Source: Myxococcales bacterium
Lineage (GTDB): Bacteria; Myxococcota; Polyangia; Polyangiales; Polyangiaceae
Direction of reading: 5' to 3'
DNA length: 31,014 nt
Assembly: GCA_020430865.1 (NCBI GenBank)
Contig: JAGQIY010001378.1
Coordinates: 1-31,014, forward strand
Under the pieces are notes generated by a model, which was not told where the DNA came from, ran no database searches, and saw only the letters and a program-made list of their open reading frames with translations. The translations under genes and the position numbers were made by a program. How positions within the stretch are numbered: position 1 is the first letter of the stretch; every line of letters starts with the position of its first letter. Of this stretch, positions 1 to 8,277 are shown one piece after another.

Positions 1-798
1 GGAGTAGGCGATGTCTCCATTGCTGGCCAGCGCTACGACCCCAAGGTCGTAGCGTGAACCGGGGGTGAGATCGAGGTAGGGGGCGATGTCGCCATCACAG
101 CTCGCGCTCTTCACTTCTCCCTGCGGTAACAGCTTCACCTGGTAGCCGTTGATCGGCGGATCCCCTGCGTCTGGCTGCTCACCGCTGCTGCATGTCTTCT
201 CGCCTCTCAGGGCGACGAGGTCGACATCGATGCCGGTGCTGGGCTTCGTCGTGCGCAGGTCCGTCAGCGCGTCGCAGGGCTTCACGTAGACCGTGCGATA
301 CGAGACGCTGATGGCGGGGCGAGCGCCGTTGCCGTCGTGCTCCACGCCGCACTGGGTGCTCCAGCTCTTGGAGACACGATTCCCGTTCGCGTCCAGCATC
401 ACCCGCGAGCCCGAGGCGAGGGGAGTCAGCTGGTCCGTCTCGTAGACATCGATCTCGGCGGTGTAGCGGTTGCCCGGGATCACGTAGCCGAACGTCACGA
501 TGCGGCTACAGCTGGCGGGAGGAGAGCTCGGGTGATCGAAGGCCTGGGGGGTCGACGCGTCCGCCTCTGGATCCTCGCCGTGCAAGGTGACGACGTACGT
601 CCGCGGAGCCCCTTCGGCGTCGACGCAGGGCAGGTCACCGAGGAAGTCTGCTGGATCGACGCCTACCAGCGTGGGTGCGGACTTACCGGCGACGGAGCTC
701 CCGGTGTCGAAGCACCCAGCGGCGGTCAACCCACCGACGAGCGCGCAAGCGAGCGCCGAGAGCCTGGCCGGCGCGGACGACGTGACGATTCTCTGCAC
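1..798 (-). CDS. Secreted lipoprotein of unknown function, 3' end outside window
   Basis: The minus strand is open from the left edge to a GTG at 798 (266 codons seen, no stop reached). The N-terminus has an Arg, then a hydrophobic stretch ending in TAAGC (Cys29), which fits a lipoprotein signal peptide. The rest has scattered cysteines and beta-rich segments; I recognise no family. The start was placed at GTG798 because an AGAGGG ribosome site lies 5 bases upstream. An in-frame ATG at 834 is possible but has only a GAGG directly touching it. It lies 117 bases downstream of another lipoprotein gene on the same strand, so the two may be co-transcribed. Probably envelope-located; function unknown. 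Confidence 0.72.
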   Translation of the reverse strand, partial: MQRIVTSSAPARLSALACALVGGLTAAGCFDTGSSVAGKSAPTLVGVDPADFLGDLPCVDAEGAPRTYVVTLHGEDPEADASTPQAFDHPSSPPASCSRIVTFGYVIPGNRYTAEIDVYETDQLTPLASGSRVMLDANGNRVSKSWSTQCGVEHDGNGARPAISVSYRTVYVKPCDALTDLRTTKPSTGIDVDLVALRGEKTCSSGEQPDAGDPPINGYQVKLLPQGEVKSASCDGDIAPYLDLTPGSRYDLGVVALASNGDIAYS

Positions 799-915
799 GG
801 ATGCCCTCTTACAGCGCTTCGGCGCGCCACGCATCCTCGAACTGCGCCTCGGCGCGATCCCGAGCAGCTCCGGGATCTGGTCGATTGCGGCGTTTCTCGC
901 CTTCGGGGCGGTCAC

Positions 916-1461
916 TCAGGGGATGGGCAGGTAGACGCGTTTCTCGAGCGGGGGCTCCACTGCGACGAGCTGATCGTCCCTCAGCACGAAGCGCGCGACG
1001 TTGCGCGGCAAGCTGAGCGATGCATCGGGCGGTACTCCACCGCTGCAGCGACGGGGGATGCGGACTCGTGGCCGCTCGAGCTGGATCGCTGCCTCGCCCT
1101 GACGCCGGCCGTAGACCACGCGGCTGTGGACCTCCAGCTTGCCTTCGCAGTGCACGCGGCTCCCGTCCCGAAGCTCGAAGTCCTCGCTGGCGCTCAGCCC
1201 TTCCACGACGGTCTTCTCGCCCCGGCTGAACACCACGACGCTCTGCACTCGGGTATCGAAGACGCTGATCGGGCTCGGGGGTGACTGAAAGCCGCGCGCC
1301 TCCTCGGTCGCCTGCCAGCGCTTTCCAACCCGCAAGATCTCGTCCTCCGGCGTCTCGGCGCGCACCGTCTCCGTCTCCGGACCCTGCTTCTTCTTGCATC
1401 CGCAGGGCAACAGCACGAGCCCACACACGATCACAGCGACCAGGCGACTGGCCGTGTACAC
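916..1461 (-). CDS. Small putative lipoprotein, unknown function
   Basis: The product has 181 residues. A hydrophobic N-terminus runs to cysteines at 20 and 22 followed by KKK, so either Cys could be the lipidated residue. The mature part is short, charged and apparently beta-rich, with an E/R-rich segment mentioning no known motif. The start is GTG at 1461, supported by GGAGG at 1468-1472 with a 6-base gap. That ribosome site sits inside the end of the preceding lipoprotein gene, whose stop is only 2 bases before the GTG, so the pair is probably translationally coupled. No family recognised. Overlapping longer frames on both strands here are shadows caused by high GC. Confidence 0.72.
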   Translation of the reverse strand: MYTASRLVAVIVCGLVLLPCGCKKKQGPETETVRAETPEDEILRVGKRWQATEEARGFQSPPSPISVFDTRVQSVVVFSRGEKTVVEGLSASEDFELRDGSRVHCEGKLEVHSRVVYGRRQGEAAIQLERPRVRIPRRCSGGVPPDASLSLPRNVARFVLRDDQLVAVEPPLEKRVYLPIP

Positions 1462-1463
1462 CG

Positions 1464-2078
1464 TCAGCCTCCGCTCCCCGCCGCGCCGGCGCTGCTCCCC
1501 CCGGTGCCGGCGCTGCTCCCCCCGGTGCCGGCGCTGCTCGAGCCCGCGCTACCTCCTGCGCCCCCGGCCCCGGCGCTCGAGCCCCCGGCGCCGGCGCTTC
1601 CGCCGTCAGGCAGGTCCTCCTCGTCGGGCACCAGAAAGCGGCAGGCGGTCGTGTCCTCGGGCTGGAGGACGACGTCACACACGGTCTGAATGGTGGACGC
1701 CAGCTGCTGACCTTGGAGCGCGGCGCACTGAGCCGGATCCGTCACGCCTTGCTTGGCGCACTCCCCCGCACCGCTGATGACCGCCTTGCACCGGCGCACG
1801 TCGCTGCCACGCGGCTCGCCTTCCAGGCCCAGGCCGTGCAGACAGTGGTCGCGATAGAAGCGCTTGCAGGCGTCCACGTCCTCGGCGCCTTCGATGCCGC
1901 ACTGAGCTGCCGCCTCGCAGCGGGTGTCCTCGATCTCGCGGCAGGTGGTGATGCCCACGGCGTCGGTGCTGCAACCTCCGGTCGCGAACGCGGTGAAGCT
2001 CGCGGCGCTCGAGAGCAGGAAGGCGACCGCGGTTCGCCAGTGCCGGGTGCGAGAGCGCGGGCTGCGCGAGGCTGACAT
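1464..2078 (-). CDS. Cys-rich lipoprotein with Gly-Ser-Ala tail
   Basis: The product has about 204 residues. A long Arg-rich N-region leads to a hydrophobic core and the lipobox-like TGGC (Cys36). Residues about 45-150 carry roughly ten cysteines, which suggests a disulfide-bonded extracytoplasmic domain. The last ~45 residues are a low-complexity GSAGAGGSS tail, a style common in lipoproteins of Polyangiales. The start is ATG2078; an in-frame GTG at 2099 would add seven residues. Neither has a good ribosome site. It is divergent from the nucleotidyltransferase gene and leads a three-gene lipoprotein run. A similar layout (lipobox, Cys-rich domain, Gly-Ser tail) recurs in the gene at 30540. 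Confidence 0.75.
   Translation of the reverse strand: MSASRSPRSRTRHWRTAVAFLLSSAASFTAFATGGCSTDAVGITTCREIEDTRCEAAAQCGIEGAEDVDACKRFYRDHCLHGLGLEGEPRGSDVRRCKAVISGAGECAKQGVTDPAQCAALQGQQLASTIQTVCDVVLQPEDTTACRFLVPDEEDLPDGGSAGAGGSSAGAGGAGGSAGSSSAGTGGSSAGTGGSSAGAAGSGG
1468..1472 (-). promoter_or_regulatory. Ribosome binding site GGAGG for the GTG start at 1461
   Basis: A perfect GGAGG lies 6 bases before GTG1461 and inside the last codons of the upstream gene. It decides the GTG start and suggests translational coupling. Confidence 0.7.
1485..1547. repeat. 21-base tandem repeat, about three units
   Basis: Units begin at 1485, 1506 and 1527 (unit start GCCGGCGCTGCTC); the third diverges at its end. 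The repeat codes on the minus strand for the SSAGTGG tail of the Cys-rich lipoprotein, and its period is a multiple of three, so copy-number change would keep the frame. Confidence 0.85.
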
Positions 2079-2204
2079 GGGGGAGCCGGTAGCATGCACT
2101 CGCGTCGCGGGCCGAGTTTGTTGCAGGCGCGAAGGGGCATCAGCGACGCAAAACTGTGGTCACTCCCAGGGCTCTGCTAAGCAATCCGCCATGAGGAGCG
2201 AGGG

Positions 2205-3065
2205 ATGCCGCGCGTGATGGTTCTGTGCGCCGGCTTTGGCACCCGACTGCGGCCGCTGACCCATGAACTGCCGAAGCCCCTAGTGCCGGTGGGGGATCGC
2301 TCGCTGCTGGGACGGATCCAGCAACACCTGCAGCGCTTCGGTGTCTCCGAGGTGGTCATCAACACTCACCACCTGAGCCAGGAATTTGAAAAGACTTCAG
2401 GGCTTTATGGTTCAGTAGTTCGAGTAGTGCATGAGCCGGAGATCCGCGGCACCGCAGGAGGCGTTGCGGGGGCTCGAGCGCACCTCGAAGCCCCCTGCCT
2501 GATCTGGAATGGCGACATCTGGTGCGAGCCTCCCGTCGACCGACTGCTGGCCGCCGAAGCGCCGTTCACCCTGCTCGTGGCGCCTCGAGCGAAGGGCCAG
2601 GGCAGCGTGGGTTTGGGGGTGAGGCGCGACGTCGTGCGCCTGCGTGGCGAGTGCTTCGGCGACGAAGTGCAGGGCGCGGATTACGTAGGCATCGCGGCAC
2701 TTTCCGCGCAGATACTCGAGCGACTTCCCGAGCGAGGCTGCCTGATCGGCGACGTCGCGCTGCCGTGGCTCCGTCAGGGCCACGCCATCGAGACCCTCGA
2801 GCTCAGCGGATCCTGGAGCGATCTCGGGAACCTGGAGCGTTACCTTGCGGCAAATCTCGAGTGGCTCGGAGAGCGCGACAGCTGGCTGGGCGAAGGCGCT
2901 CGGGTAGCGCCCGGAGTGACCCTGGTGCGGTCGCTGGTCGGAGCTGGCGCGCGGGTCGAAGGCGCAGGGACGCTCGAGGGCTGCGTGGTGTGGCCGGGCG
3001 CGCTCGCGGAGGCACCTGCCAGGCAGACCGTGTTCGGCCGCGGTTTCCGTGTGGCGTCGAGCTAG
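2205..3065 (+). CDS. Sugar-1-phosphate nucleotidyltransferase (NTP_transferase family)
   Basis: The 286-residue product starts with the pyrophosphorylase signature: G10-F-G-T-R14 followed by PLT and P23-K24-P25, then GTAGGV at 82-87 and a metal-binding NGD (Asp104). This family joins a sugar-1-phosphate to a nucleoside triphosphate, releasing pyrophosphate. The short length and the absence of a large left-handed beta-helix domain resemble MurU-like or mannose-1-phosphate guanylyltransferase-like members; I cannot assign the sugar or nucleotide. The start ATG2205 has AGGAG about 8 bases upstream. It is a single gene between a divergent lipoprotein and a convergent crotonase, so context gives no pathway. 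Likely cytoplasmic, supplying activated sugar for cell wall, capsule or exopolysaccharide. Confidence 0.9.
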   Translation: MPRVMVLCAGFGTRLRPLTHELPKPLVPVGDRSLLGRIQQHLQRFGVSEVVINTHHLSQEFEKTSGLYGSVVRVVHEPEIRGTAGGVAGARAHLEAPCLIWNGDIWCEPPVDRLLAAEAPFTLLVAPRAKGQGSVGLGVRRDVVRLRGECFGDEVQGADYVGIAALSAQILERLPERGCLIGDVALPWLRQGHAIETLELSGSWSDLGNLERYLAANLEWLGERDSWLGEGARVAPGVTLVRSLVGAGARVEGAGTLEGCVVWPGALAEAPARQTVFGRGFRVASS

Positions 3066-3113
3066 AGCTACTCTCTCCCCCCAAGCGAGCCGTCCAGGGC
3101 GCGCTGGTCCAGT

Positions 3114-3962
3114 CTACTTGCTGACGCCGGGGGCGATGGGGTCGCCGCTGTCGCGCTCCTTCACGGCCTGCTTGAAGCCGACCTCTTCGGCCCGTTGCTT
3201 GAACCACAGGCCCTCCGGGGAGTGTCGGGCCACGCCATCGAACAGCGTCGCGAACATCTGAGTCGTGCGCAGGCCCATGTTCTCGAAGGCCTGGTTGACC
3301 ATCAGCTTGTTCATCATCAGCTGGTTCCGTGGGACACCAGCCATGCGCTCTGCAAGCGCTTGCACGTGGGCATCCAGCGCCGATTCCTCCACGGCTTCCG
3401 CCGCGAGGCCGACGCGCGCCGCTTCCTTGCCGTCCATCAGATCCCCGGTGAGCAGCATGCGCTTCGCGAGCTGAGCGCCCAGGCGATACACCCACATCGC
3501 CGTCGTGGGGCAGCCCCAGACACGCGCAGGCGGGTAGCCGATCTTCGCGTCGTCGGCCATCACCAAGAGATCGCAGCACAGCGCGATGTCGCTGCCACCG
3601 GCCACTGCGTAGCCGCGCACCTTGGCGATGGTCGGCTTGTAGCTGTGCCACAAGCTGCTGAAGTCCTGGGTGTTCTGGTGCATCATCTTGAAGTCGACCG
3701 TCGGGTCCCAGGGCATCGCCTGCACGCCCGCGTTCTCGCCCTTGGTCTGGGCGTAAGCCATCAGGTCGTAGCCGGCGCAGAAGGCTCGGCCTTCGCCGGT
3801 GAGCACGACCACATGGACGTCGGCGTCGGCGTTCGCCGCCTCCACTGCCGCGCGGATTTCTCCCGGCATGTGGCGATCGATGGCGTTCAGCTGGTCCGGG
3901 CGGTTCAGCGTGATCGTGGCCACACGTCCGGAGGTCTCGTAGCGGATGCTCTGGAAGCTCAT
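3114..3962 (-). CDS. Enoyl-CoA hydratase/isomerase (crotonase) family protein
   Basis: The 282-residue product has crotonase features: ITLNRPDQLNAI near the start, the first oxyanion-hole segment FCAGYDL (61-67) and the second AGGSDIALCCD (121-131). Family members act on acyl-CoA thioesters. The two catalytic glutamates of classical enoyl-CoA hydratase are not present: Asp125 stands at the first site, and the second site reads YPPARVWG instead of the usual PEI segment. It therefore may catalyse another crotonase reaction (isomerisation, hydrolysis, decarboxylation or lyase); substrate unknown. It converges with the nucleotidyltransferase 48 bases away. The upstream lipoprotein on the same strand is unrelated in function. 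Confidence 0.9.
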   Translation of the reverse strand: MSFQSIRYETSGRVATITLNRPDQLNAIDRHMPGEIRAAVEAANADADVHVVVLTGEGRAFCAGYDLMAYAQTKGENAGVQAMPWDPTVDFKMMHQNTQDFSSLWHSYKPTIAKVRGYAVAGGSDIALCCDLLVMADDAKIGYPPARVWGCPTTAMWVYRLGAQLAKRMLLTGDLMDGKEAARVGLAAEAVEESALDAHVQALAERMAGVPRNQLMMNKLMVNQAFENMGLRTTQMFATLFDGVARHSPEGLWFKQRAEEVGFKQAVKERDSGDPIAPGVSK

Positions 3963-4028
3963 GGCCCTGTCTGACGCGGCTGGCGGCGGGCGTCAAAGCG
4001 CACGCTGTCGAGGCTGGGCCAGGCGCGC

Positions 4029-5354
4029 TCAGCGCAAGAAGTAGACTTCGAGGAGCGTGCTGGGCTGCCCGTTGGCGTCGCCGCCCACCAGCGCGACCTG
4101 GCCGGTGGGCAGGGAGCCGAGCAAGCCAGCGCTGCGCTGGGAGCTCGTCAGGGGTTCGAGCTGGACGGGGAGCTTCGAGGCATCGACGCGCTGCAGCGCG
4201 GCGCTGCCGTCGGCTTCGCTCAGCAGGAGCACGTCGCCGTTCTCTGCCGTGCGTAGCTGGACCGGGCGCGTGCTGGCGAGCGAGGGGCCCGCCACCTCCA
4301 GGGTGCAAGGCGCCGCGCAGCCGAGATCGAGTCGCACGGCGGGTGCAGGCGCGCCTCCCTCACCCCCACCCACGCGAAAGATCCCGGAGTCGGCTTCGAA
4401 CAGTGCGGCCCCCGAGGTGGCGTCCACGGGGAGATCGAGGCTGTCGAAGGCGTCGGCGCCGGGCTTCAGCTGCTCGGCGCCCGTCGCGGTCGCGCTGCCT
4501 CCGACGACCAGCAGGCCGCGCCCGGCGAGGTACGCTGCGGCGGCTCCCTGGCGGGGCGATGTCAGGCGGATCAAGGTCAGGCCGTCGTCGCTGTCGAGGC
4601 GCAGCACGCGATCGCTCGGGGCCGAGGTGCGGGTGGCGCCCACCACGTACAGCTCGTCAGCGGGACCGCGGAGCACCTGCCCACCGCTCACGTCCGCATA
4701 GCTGCCACCGTCCAGATCCTTGAGGAAACCCGTCTCGCCAGTGGAGAAGTCGAGGTAGCTCGCGCCGCTCGGGCCGATGAACACGGCGGTCCACTCCTGG
4801 TGGACCAGCACGGTCTCGACCGTGCAGTCGCTGGCGCTCGGGCACGGCACGTCGAAGGGATCCGACGCGCGCCAGAGCCCGAGATCGTAGAGTCGCCCTT
4901 CGCGCCCGCTGACGGTGAAGAGGTAGCGGCGAGCGATGACTCCGCTGAACTCCACCGGCTCGGGGAAGCTGTCGGCCAGCTGATCCACGCGACCCATGCG
5001 TCCGGCCGGTCCGGCGACGAGAGGCACGACTCGCTCGGCGACGCCTCGGGGATCGATGAAGATGCTATCTGCGCTAACCAGCGTCTCCCCTTGGCCGTCG
5101 GAGGCCCGGAGATGGAAGCGCGAGACGTCGCCAAGCCCGAGGGAGAAGCCGTCGATCGGGGCGTCGAACTCCTTGTGGGTGTGCTCCTCGCCGGCTTCGT
5201 CGCTGGTGGTGATGCGCACGCGGTTCGGTGCAGGATCCGGCCACAGCGTCGACTCCAGCCCCGCCTCGAGCTTCACCTCGCCGGGGGCGAGGATCTCTTC
5301 GGAGCAGCTGACCAGGCAGACGCCGAGCAGCGCTGCGTAGACGAACGACCGCAT
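4029..5354 (-). CDS. Lipoprotein with kelch/beta-propeller-like repeats
   Basis: The product has 441 residues. A short signal peptide ends in the good lipobox LVSC (Cys17). Residues about 20-110 look like a beta-sandwich. The remainder contains recurring blades with short hydrophobic strands and Gly-Gly turns (for example GLLVVGGSA, VALVGGD), consistent with a kelch or similar propeller. Such proteins usually sit on the outer membrane and bind proteins or glycans; no specific function is recognisable. The ATG5354 has AGGAA six bases upstream. It is divergent from pabB (113 bases) and 66 bases upstream of the crotonase gene. Confidence 0.8.
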   Translation of the reverse strand: MRSFVYAALLGVCLVSCSEEILAPGEVKLEAGLESTLWPDPAPNRVRITTSDEAGEEHTHKEFDAPIDGFSLGLGDVSRFHLRASDGQGETLVSADSIFIDPRGVAERVVPLVAGPAGRMGRVDQLADSFPEPVEFSGVIARRYLFTVSGREGRLYDLGLWRASDPFDVPCPSASDCTVETVLVHQEWTAVFIGPSGASYLDFSTGETGFLKDLDGGSYADVSGGQVLRGPADELYVVGATRTSAPSDRVLRLDSDDGLTLIRLTSPRQGAAAAYLAGRGLLVVGGSATATGAEQLKPGADAFDSLDLPVDATSGAALFEADSGIFRVGGGEGGAPAPAVRLDLGCAAPCTLEVAGPSLASTRPVQLRTAENGDVLLLSEADGSAALQRVDASKLPVQLEPLTSSQRSAGLLGSLPTGQVALVGGDANGQPSTLLEVYFLR

Positions 5355-5467
5355 GGGCGCTTCCTACCGCCTCCCGTCGCAGGTCGCCAAGGGCGCGAGG
5401 GAGTTCGCGAGCCGATCGGCGCGGCCGTCGTCGAAACACCGCTAACATCGCAGTCCAGCTGCGCTAC

Positions 5468-6772
5468 ATGCGAACGATGCCCCTCGTGGTCCGGCATACC
5501 GATCTGATCCCTGACGTCGCGACCCTGGCTCGAAGCCTCGGGACGGCGCGTGGCGCCCAGGTGCTCTGGAGCGCGGACGGTGTCGGCCCGAGCTACCTCT
5601 GCTGTGAGCCCGTCGAGCAGGTCACGGCCCTGGATCCGGAGCCGGCGCTCCCGCTGGACCCGCGCCTGGGTGCGCCGGGCCAGGTGCCTCGATGGGTCGG
5701 CGTGCTGCCTTACGAGTGTCGGCGCGATCTGGAGCGCGCTCGCCACGTGCCTGCGGAGCGGCGACCAGCGCCCGCCATCAGCCTGCCGATCTGGCAGCGC
5801 TACGCCGCGGTGGCCCAGGTCAGCGACGCCGGGGTGATCGTGGTAGGGGACGACGCGGCGGCGGTCGAGCACCTGGAGCGTCGCCTACGGATCCGTGGGG
5901 CAATGAGGAGGGCGAGCCTCAGGCGCCTCGGAGACGAGGCCGACGATGCTCGGGCGCACATGCACCGCATCGAGCGGGCGCTGGAGTTCATCGCCCAGGG
6001 CGATCTGTATCAGGTGAACCTGGCGCGTCGCTTCACCTACCACGCGAGCGGCGGAGCCGTGGAGCTCTTGCTGGCAGTCGCGGGCCACGGCACGGCACCG
6101 TACGCCTGCGCGCTGGACGTGGGACACGCCCAGGTGGTCGGACTGAGTCCGGAGCTCTTCCTGCGCCTCGAGCCCGGCGGGCGCGTGACGACCATCCCCA
6201 TCAAGGGCACACGTCCTCGAGGAGCCACCCCCGAGCGGGATCGCGCGCTGGCGTCGGAGCTGGATGCCGATCCCAAGGAGCGCGCCGAGCTGGCGATGAT
6301 CCTGGACGTCGAGCGCAACGACCTGGGTCGCATCGCCAGGACCGGCAGCGTTCGGCTCACCCACGGCCCCGAGGTGGTCTCTCACCCCACGATCCACCAT
6401 CGTCAGGCGACCCTGGTCGCCGAGCTGCGTCCCGAGATCACCCGCCGCATGCTGCTGAGCGCCATGCTTCCGAGCGGTAGCGTCACGGGCGCTCCCAAGG
6501 TGCGCGCCATGGAGCTCATCGCGAACCTGGAGCGCGTGCGTCGGGGTCTTTATACAGGCGCTTATGGATACGTCACCCAGGCCGGTGGGCTGGAGCTCGC
6601 GATGGCCATACGCAGCCTGAGCTTGCGCGGCGAGGTGGGCCACTACCACACCGGCGGAGGCATCGTGGCGGACTCCGACCCCCGGCGTGAGCTCGAGGAG
6701 ACGGAGTGGAAAGCCGAACAATTCCAGGCGCTCGCCTCGAGACCCGCGGAGCGCTCCGGGCTCTCCCTGTGA
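5468..6772 (+). CDS. pabB: Aminodeoxychorismate synthase component I
   Basis: The 434-residue product is a chorismate-utilising enzyme. The C-terminal two-thirds carries the conserved segments YQVNLAR, LSPELFLR, PIKGT (244-248), ERAELAMILDVERND, SGSVTGAPKVRAMELI, GAYGY and HTGGGIVADS. The lysine in PIKGT (Lys246) marks PabB; anthranilate synthase TrpE normally has PIAGT there. PabB adds ammonia to chorismate to make 4-amino-4-deoxychorismate, the precursor of p-aminobenzoate and folate, using glutamine amidotransferase PabA. No pabA or pabC is in the window, and there is no fused PabC domain. The start could also be ATG5477. Cytoplasmic. Confidence 0.95.
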   Translation: MRTMPLVVRHTDLIPDVATLARSLGTARGAQVLWSADGVGPSYLCCEPVEQVTALDPEPALPLDPRLGAPGQVPRWVGVLPYECRRDLERARHVPAERRPAPAISLPIWQRYAAVAQVSDAGVIVVGDDAAAVEHLERRLRIRGAMRRASLRRLGDEADDARAHMHRIERALEFIAQGDLYQVNLARRFTYHASGGAVELLLAVAGHGTAPYACALDVGHAQVVGLSPELFLRLEPGGRVTTIPIKGTRPRGATPERDRALASELDADPKERAELAMILDVERNDLGRIARTGSVRLTHGPEVVSHPTIHHRQATLVAELRPEITRRMLLSAMLPSGSVTGAPKVRAMELIANLERVRRGLYTGAYGYVTQAGGLELAMAIRSLSLRGEVGHYHTGGGIVADSDPRRELEETEWKAEQFQALASRPAERSGLSL

Positions 6773-6919
6773 GGCGCCGCCTTGCCTCGCCCGAGCCGCC
6801 CGAGAACGATCGATTCCAACGGGCCGAAACTTGGCCTCGAGGGGGGGAGGGCAGTACCCATATGAAAGCGGCCGCTGCCCTCACAGCGCTGAGAGCTCCT
6901 CCGAGGCCCGCACCGACCG

Positions 6920-7753
6920 ATGGAAAGCGTGAACGTTCGGAATCTCGAAAACATCCAGGAGGACGAACCGGGCCGGCGCTCGCCGCGTCTCGGGACGCTC
7001 CTGCTGTTTGCGCTCGGTGGCGGGGCGCTGGTCGCCGTGGCTGCCTTCAGCATGAAGAGCGCTGAGCCGGCGCAGCAGCAGCAGAACGACCCCCTCGCGG
7101 CGTTGATGCAAGAGTCCCGGGAGGAGTCGAAGCCCGCCGAAGAGGTCGACGAGAGCGACGTCACCTTCCCGGGGATCCTCAGTGACACCGAGGCGCCGAC
7201 CACCGCGCTGGCCGCGGTCAAGGACGAACGCGGTCGACTCGTGAAGCAAGACTTCACTCTGCCGCCGGGTGCGCCCACGTTGCCTCCGCCCCCGACCGAT
7301 AGCCTGCCGGTGGTGCCGCTGCCCGCCGGAAGCCTGCTGGCGGCGACCCCCGTCACCGAAGAGCCCAAGGACCGACTGACGGATCTCGCCGCCAATCAGG
7401 CCAAGGTCGCCGAAGACACCGAGATGGCGCCGATGGGTACCGAGGGCGGCTATCAGATCCAGGTCGCCAGCTTCCAGAAGCAGGAGGACGCCGACAAGTT
7501 CGTGACCGACCTGCGCAAGCGCGGGCACAGCGCCTATCGCCAGGCGGCCCACGTCCCCGGGCGCGGTCTCTGGCATCGGGTGCGCATCGGCCCGTTCAAG
7601 ACCAAGTACCAAGCGCTGCAGTACAAGAACAAGTTCGAGAAGACCGAGCGCGTCTCGCCCTTCCTCGTGGACCCTCACAAGGTCAAGCTGGCCGAGGACA
7701 TCCGCAAGGCGAAGATCGCCGCACGGAAGCGGCGCATGCTGGGCACCGACTGA
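6920..7753 (+). CDS. SPOR-domain inner-membrane protein
   Basis: The 277-residue product has a short cytoplasmic N-terminus, one transmembrane helix at about 24-45, a Pro- and Gln-rich linker, and a SPOR domain at about 176-245 (starting YQIQVASF, with the RVRIGPF strand). SPOR domains bind glycan strands stripped of stem peptides, enriched at division septa, so the protein is probably a periplasm-facing septal or cell-wall remodelling factor. The C-terminus is basic (KIAARKRR). The link with pabB (147 bases upstream) looks positional only. The start is weakly supported: no clear ribosome site lies before ATG6920, and GTG6929 is an alternative. Confidence 0.88.
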   Translation: MESVNVRNLENIQEDEPGRRSPRLGTLLLFALGGGALVAVAAFSMKSAEPAQQQQNDPLAALMQESREESKPAEEVDESDVTFPGILSDTEAPTTALAAVKDERGRLVKQDFTLPPGAPTLPPPPTDSLPVVPLPAGSLLAATPVTEEPKDRLTDLAANQAKVAEDTEMAPMGTEGGYQIQVASFQKQEDADKFVTDLRKRGHSAYRQAAHVPGRGLWHRVRIGPFKTKYQALQYKNKFEKTERVSPFLVDPHKVKLAEDIRKAKIAARKRRMLGTD

Positions 7754-7772
7754 GTCGCGCTCTCCGGCGCGC

Positions 7773-8270
7773 TCAGAAGTACAGGTTGGCGAAGCCACGC
7801 AGCGACGCAGCTGCGGGTTGCGCTCGCGCGGCGACACCGAAGCCCACGTCCCGAGTCATCAGCCAGCGCGTGGAGAACTCGGCGTTCCAGGTCAGCTTCG
7901 GATCCTGCGCGGGGAGCCACGTGAGCTCGCCGGTCAGCAGGCTCACCAGCTCGTGCGTCCAGCGGACCCGGAAGCCGCCGAAGGGCCCGAGCCCGGCGCG
8001 CAGCGGCCAGTGGTTGATGCCATCGATGGGGCCGAGCCCCAGGATGTGGTTGTTGACCATCAGGAACCCGATCAGGCCGTTATCGAAGAACTCCAGCGCT
8101 CCGCCACCGCCGAGGGTCAGGACACCGGCGAGGCACTCGTCGCACCCGTCATCCCGTATCCGCGTGGCAGCAGCCCGGACGTGCCAGGAGGTGTTGCCGG
8201 TGAAGTGGTCCAAGGGGGCGAGGGAGATGATGCGAACCAGCGAGAAATCCTCCCGGCACGTCTTCGGCGC
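7773..8270 (-). pseudogene. 5'-truncated remnant of a DUF4105/Lnb-type protein (C-terminal domain only)
   Basis: The open frame of about 165 codons reads from just after a TAG (8271-8273) to the stop at 7773 and has no convincing start; the only internal candidates are a TTG at 8213 and rare codons. The translation begins REDFSLVRIISLAPLDHF, continues with alternating beta-strand and Gly-rich segments, and ends FANLYF. This closely resembles my recollection of the C-terminal domain of large DUF4105 / 'Lnb N-terminal periplasmic' proteins (usually several hundred residues), so the N-terminal part is missing. The upstream gene ends five bases before the remnant's TAG, in another frame. It may still be read as a small protein. 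Family assignment is from memory. Confidence 0.6.
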
Positions 8271-8277
8271 CTAGACA

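Noticed and set aside
809..1678. A 289-codon minus-strand frame spanning two lipoprotein genes
   Set aside because: It overlaps two better-supported genes with ribosome sites and lipoboxes, and its sequence is Ala/Arg/Pro-rich low complexity.
2803..4308. A 501-codon open frame on the minus strand across the crotonase gene
   Set aside because: It is Arg/Pro/Gly-rich shadow translation in another frame of the crotonase gene and crosses two real gene ends.
5355..5467. A promoter for pabB around TAACAT before 5468
   Set aside because: The -10-like hexamer has no matching -35 box, and the region is too short to support a claim.
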